The notes below the pieces were generated by a model, which saw nothing but the letters and a program-made list of their open reading frames with translations, was not told the origin of the DNA and searched no databases. From positions 1 through 7,825 of the forward strand of contig USPM01000035.1 of NCBI GenBank assembly GCA_900556715.1: a DNA stretch of 7,825 nt, written 5' to 3'. Source of the stretch: an uncultured Megamonas sp. GTDB taxonomy: Bacteria > Bacillota_C > Negativicutes > Selenomonadales > Selenomonadaceae. Both the position numbers and the translations under genes were made by a program. Of the stretch, positions 1 through 7,157 are shown in pieces; the first letter of the stretch is position 1; every line of letters starts with the position of its first letter.

Positions 1-558
1 GGATGAAGTGCTGCCATTGGAACAGTCCAAACCTACCCGCATATTTTTATAAGATCTTGTTGCCAATGAGATCAGATATCCAATATAACGATTTCTTCCG
101 ATTGCATAGTCTGTCGCTGTTCCTACCGCATCGCCTGTAGCAAAAGGAAGTTCTTCCACTATACCATCTATATAATTTTCCATTGCTTCTTCGATATCTG
201 AAGCTATCTTATGCCCATTTCCGTCTATAATCTTGATGCCATTATCATAATACGGATTATGACTGGCTGACACCATGATTCCACAATCAAATTCCTCTGT
301 GCGGACAACATAAGCAACACTTGGTGTTGTGGTTACATGTAAAAGAAATGCATCTGATCCGGATGCTGTGATTCCAGCAACTAATGCATATTCAAACATA
401 TAACTGCTTCTTCTAGTGTCTTTTCCAATGACGATACGACCTCTATGTTCTCTGCTATAGTACCATCCTAAGTATCGTCCTATTTTATATGCATCATCTG
501 CTTTAAGTACTTTATTGGCCTCGCCACGGAAGCCGTCTGTTCCGAAGTATTTTGACAT
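1..558 (-). CDS. glmM: Phosphoglucosamine mutase GlmM, N-terminal part (runs off left edge)
   Basis: GlmM interconverts glucosamine-6-phosphate and glucosamine-1-phosphate in the cytoplasm, the step before UDP-GlcNAc, which feeds peptidoglycan and surface glycans. The reading frame is open for 186 codons from ATG at 558 to the window edge; the family is usually about 445-450 residues, so roughly the first 40 percent is present. It starts MSKYFGTDGFRGEAN, the typical GlmM opening. The phosphoserine loop reads SASHNP at residues 97-102, with Ser99 the expected phosphorylated residue, followed by YYDNGIK. TTTPSVAY at 77-84 also fits. A Shine-Dalgarno AGGAGA (568-573) lies 9 nt before the ATG. 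It begins 18 nt after the wecB stop, so it is probably co-transcribed with the polysaccharide genes. A phosphoglucomutase/phosphomannomutase of the same superfamily is the alternative, but the N-terminus favours GlmM. Whether this is the only copy in the genome cannot be told from here. Confidence 0.92.
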   Translation of the reverse strand, partial: MSKYFGTDGFRGEANKVLKADDAYKIGRYLGWYYSREHRGRIVIGKDTRRSSYMFEYALVAGITASGSDAFLLHVTTTPSVAYVVRTEEFDCGIMVSASHNPYYDNGIKIIDGNGHKIASDIEEAMENYIDGIVEELPFATGDAVGTATDYAIGRNRYIGYLISLATRSYKNMRVGLDCSNGSTSS

Positions 559-576
559 AATTATTTATCTCCTATT

Positions 577-1698
577 TCAATTGCCTGTCACCCAAGGTTT
601 GTATTCTTTTCCCTCAAGAATATCCGCTATTCTTTCACAAGCATGTCCATCACCATATGGATTACAAGCATGTGCCATTTTATCATATGCCTCTTTATTT
701 TCGAGAAGCTCTTTAAAATTTTTATAAATCACTTCTTCATCTGTTCCAACCAATCTTAATGTTCCTGCATTTACGCCTTCCGGTCTCTCAGTTGTATCTC
801 TCATAACAAGAACAGGTCGGCCATAGGAAGGTACCTCTTCTTGAATTCCACCTGAATCAGTCAAGCACAAATGACATCTCGCTTCGAAATTGTGACAATC
901 AACCACTTCAATAGGTTCAATTATATGTATTCTGTCACATCCACTAAGTTCTTCTTCTGCTGCTTTTCTCACAATCGGATTCATATGAATTGGATAAACA
1001 GCCTTGCAATCCTGATGTTCATCCAGAACCCTTCGAATAGCTCGAAACATATTATGCATTGGCTGTCCAAGATTTTCTCTTCTGTGAGCCGTAATAAAGA
1101 TTAGTTTATCGTCACCTACCCACTCAAGTTCTGGATGATTATAATTTGCCCTAACAGTATGCTGCATTGCATCAATTACAGTATTTCCGGTTATATAAAT
1201 CTTTTCAGTATCTTTTCCTTCTTTTACGAGATTGTCAGCAGCCATTCTCGTGGGTGCAAAATTATACTGTGATACAATCCCAACCGCCTGCCTATTAAAC
1301 TCTTCTGGATATGGAGAATAAATATCATATGTACGAAGTCCTGCTTCTACGTGTCCAACTGGAACTTGTAAGTAAAAACATGCAAGTGCCGTAACAAATG
1401 TAGTTGATGTATCTCCATGAACAAGCACAATATCTGGTCTAACTTTTTCAAGCACTTCTTTTATTTTTTCAAGAATTCCTATAGTAATGTCAAACAGTGT
1501 CTGTCCTTGTTTCATAATAGAAAGATCATAATCCGGCACGACATTAAATGTTTTTAAAACTTGGTCTAACATTTGTCTGTGTTGCCCGGTAACGCAAACT
1601 ATTGTTTCTATTGCATCTCTCTTTTTTAGTTCATTCACTAACGGGCACATTTTAATAGCCTCTGGTCGTGTACCAAAAACTAACATGATTTTTTTCAT
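577..1698 (-). CDS. wecB: UDP-N-acetylglucosamine 2-epimerase (non-hydrolysing)
   Basis: This cytoplasmic enzyme converts UDP-GlcNAc to UDP-ManNAc, the donor or precursor for ManNAc-containing capsule, teichoic-type or exopolysaccharide chains. At 373 residues it is full length for the family. Visible motifs in order are FGTRPEAIK (8-16, with the conserved Arg11 and Lys16), VHGDTSTT (94-101, Asp97), HVEAGLRT (117-123 region, Glu118), PEEFNRQ (131-137), ITAHRREN (202-209, His205) and TDSGGIQEE (280-288), then RDTTERPEG (300-308). These correspond to the catalytic and UDP-binding residues known for E. coli WecB, so it should be active. The ATG at 1698 gives the standard MKKIM.VFGTRPEA start. 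Its Shine-Dalgarno is weak (AGGT, 1708-1711) and overlaps the stop region of the GT2 gene 7 nt upstream, suggesting translational coupling. Its base composition looks richer in G+C than the glycosyltransferase and flippase genes upstream. Confidence 0.96.
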   Translation of the reverse strand: MKKIMLVFGTRPEAIKMCPLVNELKKRDAIETIVCVTGQHRQMLDQVLKTFNVVPDYDLSIMKQGQTLFDITIGILEKIKEVLEKVRPDIVLVHGDTSTTFVTALACFYLQVPVGHVEAGLRTYDIYSPYPEEFNRQAVGIVSQYNFAPTRMAADNLVKEGKDTEKIYITGNTVIDAMQHTVRANYNHPELEWVGDDKLIFITAHRRENLGQPMHNMFRAIRRVLDEHQDCKAVYPIHMNPIVRKAAEEELSGCDRIHIIEPIEVVDCHNFEARCHLCLTDSGGIQEEVPSYGRPVLVMRDTTERPEGVNAGTLRLVGTDEEVIYKNFKELLENKEAYDKMAHACNPYGDGHACERIADILEGKEYKPWVTGN

Positions 1699-1705
1699 TC
1701 TAATA

Positions 1706-2536
1706 TTACCTATTTAATAATTTCTTTATTAAATCTTTCATTCTATATTTTCTTATTCTATTTTTGTTATTAACATCTGTTAATTTGTAGTAATAAGAAT
1801 TTGATATTTCAAAATAGCAATTAGATATTTCTCTATAGATTCCATCTAGGATCTGTTGGTCATTAACATACCTTATGTTTTCCTTAAGCAACTCTATCTT
1901 CTTTAATTTAACCTCTTCTAAATGTTTCACTCCGAGATTTTTTCCATGAAATCTTATTTTATAAAGTATCTCTGGAATATAAACAAATTTAAATTTTTGA
2001 TATGCTCTTAACCAAAAATCATAATCTTCAACTAAAAATTTCGTAGTATCATATCCATGTAATTTTTCATGTACTTCTTTTTTATATAAAAAACTAGCAA
2101 GTACTATATTATTGTAATATATTTCATCTAAATTCTTATATAATTCTGATTCTCCTATTTTCTTGCCTTCTGCATTAATTGTTTCACACCTAGAAAAGAC
2201 CAAATCTGCATCCTCTTTTTTCATAACCTCCAACATTCTATTTATTGCATTTGGCTTCATAATATTATCATCCGATGTCCATGTATAGTAATCCCCTCTG
2301 CAATGTTCAAATCCAATATTAAGTGATTTGGGTAACTTTTGATTTGTTTCATTATTAACCAGTTTTACCCTATCATCTTTTTCCATGTATTCTTTAATTA
2401 TACAAAGAGATTTGTCAGTTGAACAATCATTTACAACCACCAATTCAATATTTCTATATGTCTGTGATAATATACTATCAATAGCTTCTTTTAAATATTT
2501 TTCTCCATTATAAACCGGAAGAACAATTGAAACCAT
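1706..2536 (-). CDS. Family 2 (GT-A fold) glycosyltransferase
   Basis: A membrane-associated or cytosolic inverting glycosyltransferase that would transfer one sugar from a nucleotide-sugar donor to the growing lipid-linked glycan; donor and acceptor cannot be read from sequence. The 276 residues open with VSIVLPVYNG (2-11), the GT2 signature, followed by ILSQTYRNIELVVVNDCSTD (22-41) with the donor-binding Asp. TSDD at 87-90 is the metal-binding DXD-like site. VEDYDFWLRA at 169-178 holds the ED catalytic-base motif, and RFHGKN at 195-200 is the usual post-catalytic His motif. The C-terminus is basic (KLLNR) and has no clear membrane segment. A strong Shine-Dalgarno AAGGAG (2547-2552) sits 10 nt before ATG 2536, and the flippase stop is only 5 nt upstream, so it is part of the operon. 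It is very AT-rich. The family assignment is firm; substrate specificity is unknown. Confidence 0.93.
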   Translation of the reverse strand: MVSIVLPVYNGEKYLKEAIDSILSQTYRNIELVVVNDCSTDKSLCIIKEYMEKDDRVKLVNNETNQKLPKSLNIGFEHCRGDYYTWTSDDNIMKPNAINRMLEVMKKEDADLVFSRCETINAEGKKIGESELYKNLDEIYYNNIVLASFLYKKEVHEKLHGYDTTKFLVEDYDFWLRAYQKFKFVYIPEILYKIRFHGKNLGVKHLEEVKLKKIELLKENIRYVNDQQILDGIYREISNCYFEISNSYYYKLTDVNNKNRIRKYRMKDLIKKLLNR

Positions 2537-2541
2537 AAATT

Positions 2542-4089
2542 CTAAACTCCTTTATTTCTTTTTAATCTGACAAGAATATTTGTTTTTATAAAATCATAAC
2601 TTTCTTTTGCAATATTAGTTCTATAATAAACAATTAGAAAATATATATTAGGAACTATCATACAAACAATCGCACTGCCAATTAATTTTACATAAATATT
2701 TCCATTAATGTGATATGTAATAACGTATGTTAGTACAGTAGCTATAATTGTGTTTAAAAAGTATAGCATTTGTTTTGCATAATATTCAATTTTATTATAT
2801 TCAACAAAATAGTATTTAAAAATTATAGAAGAGCCCCACCCAAAGTTTATAAAAAAAATAGAGAGCCACGTGGCTATTATTATACCATGTACTCCAAACT
2901 TTTTACCCAAAAAATAATTTAGTACTATATTAGCAATTGCTTCAACCAAAACATATACTCTGTTTTCCCAAAACAAACCTATTGCTGCAGAATACTGACT
3001 CCTTACATCCCCCATTGTTAATGAATAAAAATAGATACATATCAAAACAACATCTAACATCGGAAAGAGCAGTTTTTCTCCCACCCATATATACATAAAC
3101 GGTTGGTATAAGCAAAATAAACATACCGTACACCAACCAGATAACCATGCATACATAAACGTAAACTTCATATAATCTTTATAATTTTTTTCAACTGACT
3201 CTGTTGCTATACTATTGCCAATTCCTGCTCCAATAGATGTTGTAGCTATAATTAATAAACCACTTATTGCATTCATTATATAATAATAATTTCCATAAAT
3301 GGTTACTATATTTAAACCTAAAAACATGGATAGAAAAATATTATCAAATGCATTTCTACTCGCCATGCATATCTTTCCTACCATTAAACCTTGAATGTTC
3401 TTTCTTATTCCTAATTTTCTTTGTAACGATATATCTCCCTTACACTGATACTGTGGATAATACTTATTAGAATAAAATGCTGTAATACTGTTAGTAAATA
3501 TCGTGTTCAATATTGTACAAATTATATACCCATAATAACTTTTAAATACAATAAGTGAAATAGTCTGTATAAAATACATTCCTAACTTTAATACTATGTT
3601 TACTTTACTAATAATATCTTCTCTTTGATGTGCTGTTAGAATACAAGTCTTATATGCAAACATAAAATAGCTTACAACCGTATTTCCAAGAAATAATAAA
3701 TATAATATGGATAAATTAATATCTTTAGGGCATTCTCCATTAATTAAATATCTCAAAAATGGCATCAATGACACCCCTACGATCAATACAATACTTCCAA
3801 TCACACGATATACTTTTTTATAGTAATTCATAAGCGCGCATATACTTTCCGTATCATTTTCAGCAATCGGTTTGTACATATTATATACTATTGCACTTGA
3901 AAATCCCAATTCGGCTAAATTTAAAACCGTTAATATTGAAGTAAACAAACTATTCAGCCCCAGATACATGGAACCAAGAGTATATATAAAAACGGTTCTA
4001 AGTACAAACGGAAAAATTATATTAACTATTCTATTTAGAACTCCCCATAACATATTTCTAATTGCATTTTTAGTTCTTTCTAATTTCAT
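2542..4089 (-). CDS. Wzx-type polysaccharide flippase (MOP superfamily)
   Basis: Predicted to flip the undecaprenyl-linked oligosaccharide across the cytoplasmic membrane before polymerisation. The protein is 515 residues, normal for this family, and is dominated by hydrophobic stretches. I count about 12-14 likely membrane helices, for example around 18-38, 45-66, 94-115, 126-147, 163-182, 185-205, 277-293, 308-328, 344-360, 377-394, 400-425, 439-459 and 467-488. The N-terminal amphipathic region followed by a helix ending in FVLRTVFIYTLGSMYLGLNSLF resembles Firmicute polysaccharide flippases. The C-terminus is basic (VRLKRNKGV), consistent with a cytosolic end. The start overlaps the upstream glycosyltransferase stop as ATGA (4086-4089), so the two are translationally coupled; AGGGA (4096-4100) provides the ribosome site. 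A polymerase (Wzy) is the main alternative, but the regular helix distribution without a large outer loop favours a flippase. Symbol wzx is not assigned because no specific orthologue is recognised. Confidence 0.88.
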   Translation of the reverse strand: MKLERTKNAIRNMLWGVLNRIVNIIFPFVLRTVFIYTLGSMYLGLNSLFTSILTVLNLAELGFSSAIVYNMYKPIAENDTESICALMNYYKKVYRVIGSIVLIVGVSLMPFLRYLINGECPKDINLSILYLLFLGNTVVSYFMFAYKTCILTAHQREDIISKVNIVLKLGMYFIQTISLIVFKSYYGYIICTILNTIFTNSITAFYSNKYYPQYQCKGDISLQRKLGIRKNIQGLMVGKICMASRNAFDNIFLSMFLGLNIVTIYGNYYYIMNAISGLLIIATTSIGAGIGNSIATESVEKNYKDYMKFTFMYAWLSGWCTVCLFCLYQPFMYIWVGEKLLFPMLDVVLICIYFYSLTMGDVRSQYSAAIGLFWENRVYVLVEAIANIVLNYFLGKKFGVHGIIIATWLSIFFINFGWGSSIIFKYYFVEYNKIEYYAKQMLYFLNTIIATVLTYVITYHINGNIYVKLIGSAIVCMIVPNIYFLIVYYRTNIAKESYDFIKTNILVRLKRNKGV

Positions 4090-4970
4090 TGTATATCCCT
4101 TTTTTGTTTTATTGCCTGTATCACATCAATACTGTCACTCGCTTCAAATTTCATTGCAAATAAACGTTTACTATTTAACAAATATTCTAAATCCTTTTGA
4201 GAAAAATTCCAACCAGGATGTATACCAGATATATTTGAAGGCCACGCTAATTCTCTTAAACAGCCATCGTATTCATTTTCCAAATTATATATCTTGTTCC
4301 TGAACTCAGAATTATAAGCAATCGTTTGTACAAACACTTCGTCACAGCATATCGTGTGCACATACATATCTTTTACCTTTTTTTCCTGTTTAAGAATTTC
4401 AAGTAACATCCCTTCTGTTATTGAAAAATATGCACATCCCTTTTTTATTATTAAATTTTGATTTTTTATTCTATTTACATGCAGTACCTTTTGCACTAAT
4501 TTAGCAAATTCTCTAACACCCTCTATTAAATGCCCCGAAACACCTCTTAGCTTACCATGTTCTGAAAATGGAATATAATATTTGACTCTTATACTATAGT
4601 CTATTGCATTATCAAAACCAATAAATTCATACCCCTTATTTTTTTCAAAAAAATCATATATATAATTCTGATTCCATAATGGATAATTTGCACCTGTCAA
4701 GAAATGGTAATATGCATGATGCCCGATTGCCGCCGCATGTTTCATCAATTCATATTCACACTGAATTTGCGTGTAACCCGCCCAATTAACAGACATCTGG
4801 TTAATAAAAAATATTTTCGCATATTGAGTCTCAAATTGCTCTGGTTTCATATTGCTTTTTTTATCTATATGTACTATTATATCATTTCTTTCATCATCTA
4901 AAGAATTAATAAGTAATTGTAATAAATCAGGTCGGTGATGTGCCATTATCATATATGCATGCTTATTCAT
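4086..4970 (-). CDS. GT14 glycosyltransferase (core-2/I-branching, N-acetylglucosaminyltransferase-like)
   Basis: A 294-residue member of the Branch family (GT14), whose studied animal members add beta-1,6-GlcNAc branches or xylose. Bacterial members are found in capsule and exopolysaccharide loci, but the sugar is usually unproven. Motifs in order are HAYMIMAHHRPDLLQLLI (4-21), VHIDKK (33-38), VNWAGYTQIQ (61-70), YHFLTGANYPLWN (88-100), GCAYFSIT (178-185) and CCDEVFVQT (208-216); the acidic pair Asp210-Glu211 aligns with the catalytic base region of the family. HPGWNFSQKDLEYLL (251-265) matches the conserved C-terminal part. No signal peptide or membrane anchor is visible, unlike the Golgi enzymes. 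ATG 4970 overlaps the upstream gene by 8 nt and has GGAGA (4977-4981) 6 nt before it. The gene presumably adds a side branch to the repeat unit, which is an inference from family and context. Confidence 0.9.
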   Translation of the reverse strand: MNKHAYMIMAHHRPDLLQLLINSLDDERNDIIVHIDKKSNMKPEQFETQYAKIFFINQMSVNWAGYTQIQCEYELMKHAAAIGHHAYYHFLTGANYPLWNQNYIYDFFEKNKGYEFIGFDNAIDYSIRVKYYIPFSEHGKLRGVSGHLIEGVREFAKLVQKVLHVNRIKNQNLIIKKGCAYFSITEGMLLEILKQEKKVKDMYVHTICCDEVFVQTIAYNSEFRNKIYNLENEYDGCLRELAWPSNISGIHPGWNFSQKDLEYLLNSKRLFAMKFEASDSIDVIQAIKQKRDIQ

Positions 4971-6087
4971 TTTCTTTCTCCAAAATTGCTTTGTCTAAAA
5001 ACTGATATGACTTATCCAATTTATCCAAAAATTCATCATTTGAATATTCTATATTTGATGTAAGTGCTCTAACGACATCATCCCATGAATGAACAACTTG
5101 TTTTTCTTCGTGAAGAAGTTCTATTAAATTTCTACTTCTAAAATCAATTTCCCCACTTTCCTTTTCATTTAAGAAAAAGAATCTTTTTTGAAAAATATTA
5201 GCAAATACTGTACCATGAAAAGACTGTACGAAAACGTATTCTGCATATTTCATTAAATTTAAGAAAACAATCGGACCACTTTCATTATAAAGAGTAAATT
5301 CAAATTTTTCCGGACGATATTTATACCATCTTGATGAATTAATTACATAAACTTCCAAATTCTTTTCCTTAGCAAAACGATGTACCAACTCATTCATTTT
5401 TTCATCTGGATAAGCCCATGAATAATAAAATATATATGGCTTATTTATCATTCTAACGCCTGTAATTCTATTCCAATCTGATGTGCTCAATAATAAAGTT
5501 GGATCTAATGTAACCTGGATTTTTTTATCTGTCAATTTTTCTAATGTATTTGCTCCACTATCTTCTCTGACAGATACCATATTAAAATCTTTTAACCATT
5601 TTTTTATATTTTCAGCATTGGTATCATCTATTTTATTCACGGCTCCTAAACTTGCCGCATAAGATATCTTTTTAGCAGTTCCTTTCCAAGGCAGAAAAAA
5701 TGCTTCACTATAGTCTGCCATATATATATTCCATATTTGATCACTTCCTGCAATTAAAATATCATAATTTTTTTCTATTTTCGAAAGTTCTTCACTATTT
5801 TTATATTTTATTTCTGTCAAATTTAAATACTTGCTTCTAAACTGTGCATAACCAAGCTTCTGCCGTTTTATACTTTTTAAAAATTTTAAAGTAAACAAAC
5901 TTTTTTTCGGATGTTTATAAAACTTTTTAGGAAATAATTCATAGATTTCTTTAGACTGATCTGTTTCTAAATTCAATATTTCAACTTTACAATCATATCT
6001 GTTTTTTATAACCTCTTGTAATGCATATGCCTGTAATAAAGAACCACAGTTATCGGATGCTGACAATGTTAAAATTCCTATTTTCAT
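4963..6087 (-). CDS. Polysaccharide pyruvyl transferase family protein
   Basis: The 374-residue protein belongs to the PF04230/CsaB-like family, which uses phosphoenolpyruvate to place a pyruvate ketal on a sugar, giving the glycan negative charge; in some bacteria the modification anchors S-layer proteins. Recognisable pieces are KIGILTLSASDNCGSLLQAY (2-21, equivalent to the usual N.G..LQAYAL opening), YDILIAGSDQIWN (108-120), KKISYAASLG (139-148), VSVREDSG (171-178), VTLDPTLLL (192-200) and VFVQSFHGTVFANIF (285-299); the His of SFHG (residue 291) is the conserved active-site residue. ATG 6087 has AGAGGA (6094-6099) 6 nt upstream. It is the first gene after the insertion sequence and overlaps the GT14 gene by 8 nt. 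The IS boundary is only about 15 nt from the start codon, so its native promoter or upstream co-transcribed gene has been displaced. Exact acceptor sugar is unknown; some family members have unproven activity. Confidence 0.9.
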   Translation of the reverse strand: MKIGILTLSASDNCGSLLQAYALQEVIKNRYDCKVEILNLETDQSKEIYELFPKKFYKHPKKSLFTLKFLKSIKRQKLGYAQFRSKYLNLTEIKYKNSEELSKIEKNYDILIAGSDQIWNIYMADYSEAFFLPWKGTAKKISYAASLGAVNKIDDTNAENIKKWLKDFNMVSVREDSGANTLEKLTDKKIQVTLDPTLLLSTSDWNRITGVRMINKPYIFYYSWAYPDEKMNELVHRFAKEKNLEVYVINSSRWYKYRPEKFEFTLYNESGPIVFLNLMKYAEYVFVQSFHGTVFANIFQKRFFFLNEKESGEIDFRSRNLIELLHEEKQVVHSWDDVVRALTSNIEYSNDEFLDKLDKSYQFLDKAILEKENE

Positions 6088-6098
6088 TTTTATTCCTC

Positions 6099-6102
6099 TA
6101 AT
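6099..6102. repeat. Target site duplication TAAT, left copy
   Basis: TAAT immediately outside the left inverted repeat, matched by TAAT at 7771-7774 immediately outside the right one. Four base pairs is within the range IS3 elements generate (3-5 bp). The sequence is AT-rich, so a chance match is possible. It abuts the Shine-Dalgarno of the pyruvyl transferase gene. Confidence 0.6.
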
Positions 6103-6127
6103 TAAAGTGTACCCTTTGTCAAGGACA
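6103..6127 (-). repeat. IS left terminal inverted repeat (orfB side)
   Basis: Reads TAAAGTGTACCCT then TTGTCAAGGACA inward on the plus strand. It pairs with 7746-7770 in inverted orientation. Read on the minus strand it contains TGTCC-N7-AGGGT, the same core with the same 12-nt offset as the five copies at the other end. The minus-strand TTGACA (6117-6122) inside it is a perfect -35 hexamer pointing out of the element. Confidence 0.85.
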
Positions 6128-6153
6128 CTATGACTTTTCCTTTTCAGATTTCT

Positions 6154-6186
6154 ATTTTATATTTGTTTGTTGTGTAGAGGCATCAA
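6154..6186 (-). promoter_or_regulatory. Weak candidate outward promoter at IS 3' end
   Basis: On the minus strand TTGATG (6181-6186) and TATAAA (6156-6161, within TATAAAAT) are 19 bp apart. Transcription would start near 6148 and read into the pyruvyl transferase gene about 60 nt later. The spacing is long and the -35 lies in the hairpin at 6176-6198, so this is only a candidate for how the downstream operon is expressed after the insertion. Confidence 0.25.
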
Positions 6187-6198
6187 AGTGATGCCTCT
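6176..6198. other. Perfect 10-bp hairpin over the orfB stop codon
   Basis: AGAGGCATCA (6176-6185) and TGATGCCTCT (6189-6198) are exact inverse complements around a 3-nt loop. The orfB stop TGA (6183-6185) is inside the stem. On the minus strand the following bases are ACACAACAAAC, with no U-run, so it is not a classical terminator for orfB. On the plus strand TTTTT follows about 9 nt later (6208-6212), so it could weakly terminate transcription entering from the operon side. It may otherwise stabilise the orfB mRNA 3' end. Confidence 0.6.
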
Positions 6199-7157
6199 GA
6201 TTGATTGTTTTTACCTTTTGCTTTAGGGATTATCAGTGGATAAATTCCTGTTGTCAGATATTGATAATATTCAACAGGTGACAACCTTGCTAAGTCCCAT
6301 TGATAACGTTCTGTATTATAATATTCTGTCCAATCCCTAACTGCGTTTAATATCTCCTCATAGCCGTGGCACTCTGATAGATCTAATTCATCTTTCATAT
6401 GACCAAAGAATGATTCCTGAGGAGCATTGTCCCAACAGTTTGCTCTACGTGACATAGACTGTCTCAGTTCGTTATCCTTTAACAATTGGATAAATTTAAT
6501 GCTGGTATAGTGGGAACCCTGATCGCTATGTATTAATGTTTCTGTGCTTAAATCAGTTCCATGTTTTTCTATTAACTGCTTTACTGTTTCTAATACAAAA
6601 TCAATTTCTAGTGATTCGCTGAGAACCCATGACAGCAGTTCCTTGGTACAGGCATCTATAATTGTCGACATATAGCACCGGGGTGCTTTTCCATTTATAA
6701 TATACGTGATATCCGTTAACAGAATTTTTCTTGGTCCGTGTTCCTCGAATTCACGGTTTACTATATTGGGTGCGGTATATGCAGTTGCCATTACTTTTGC
6801 CATTCTCCGATAGGGATTTGCCTTGCGGATAGGGCACTGTAAGTTGTACTTCTTCATCAACCGCCGGATTTTTTTGATATTCATCACTATCGGCGGTTCC
6901 ATGTGTAACAGCCTCATATATATGCTACGGGCACCTTTATGATATCCTCGGTACTGGTATGCTTTCAGAATCAGAAGAAAATCCTGTCTGTCCTGTTCCT
7001 CCCTTTCCATTCGCTGGTCTTCTGTTGAGAGATAATGGTAATATCCCGAACGGGATACTCCTGCAATTTCGCACATGGCAGCTACATTCAATAGATTATC
7101 GTTTTTTTGCATGGTATCATAAATAATCTGATACTTTGCATAGGCTGGTATTTTCAT
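6183..7157 (-). CDS. IS3-family OrfB, DDE transposase catalytic subunit
   Basis: The 324-residue protein supplies the strand-transfer activity of the element, cutting and joining its ends. An N-terminal HTH_21-like region is seen at about 48-110 (REEQDRQDF..YQYRGYHKGARSIYMRLL..IRRLMKKY), followed by the rve integrase core. The catalytic triad is visible: Asp149 in LLTDITYI, Asp212 in IHSDQGSHYTS, and Glu248 in NAPQESFFGHMKDEL, with 35 residues between the second Asp and the Glu as expected for IS3. The post-core segment DWTEYYNTERYQWDLARLSPVEYYQYL (275-301) is the typical C-terminal block. The start ATG 7157 overlaps the orfA stop (TAATG). It can be made separately by reinitiation or, in frame, as an OrfAB fusion of about 458 residues. 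No frameshift or nonsense mutation is seen, so the enzyme is likely functional. The stop lies within a strong hairpin. Confidence 0.96.
   Translation of the reverse strand: MKIPAYAKYQIIYDTMQKNDNLLNVAAMCEIAGVSRSGYYHYLSTEDQRMEREEQDRQDFLLILKAYQYRGYHKGARSIYMRLLHMEPPIVMNIKKIRRLMKKYNLQCPIRKANPYRRMAKVMATAYTAPNIVNREFEEHGPRKILLTDITYIINGKAPRCYMSTIIDACTKELLSWVLSESLEIDFVLETVKQLIEKHGTDLSTETLIHSDQGSHYTSIKFIQLLKDNELRQSMSRRANCWDNAPQESFFGHMKDELDLSECHGYEEILNAVRDWTEYYNTERYQWDLARLSPVEYYQYLTTGIYPLIIPKAKGKNNQSEASL

Noticed and set aside
515..1104. Plus-strand open frames at 515-727 and 871-1104
   Set aside because: They are antisense to glmM/wecB with strong motif support and have no recognisable protein features.
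2942..3148. Alternative minus-strand frame of 68 codons inside the flippase gene
   Set aside because: It is an out-of-frame shadow of the flippase without its own ribosome site or recognisable motif.
3872..4303. Plus-strand open frame of 143 codons across the flippase/GT14 junction
   Set aside because: It lies antisense to two well-supported overlapping genes, has no recognisable domain, and is explained by the AT-rich composition of the opposite strand.
6176..6212. Rho-independent terminator for the transposase
   Set aside because: No U-run follows the stem in the sense direction; only the opposite strand has a distant T-run.
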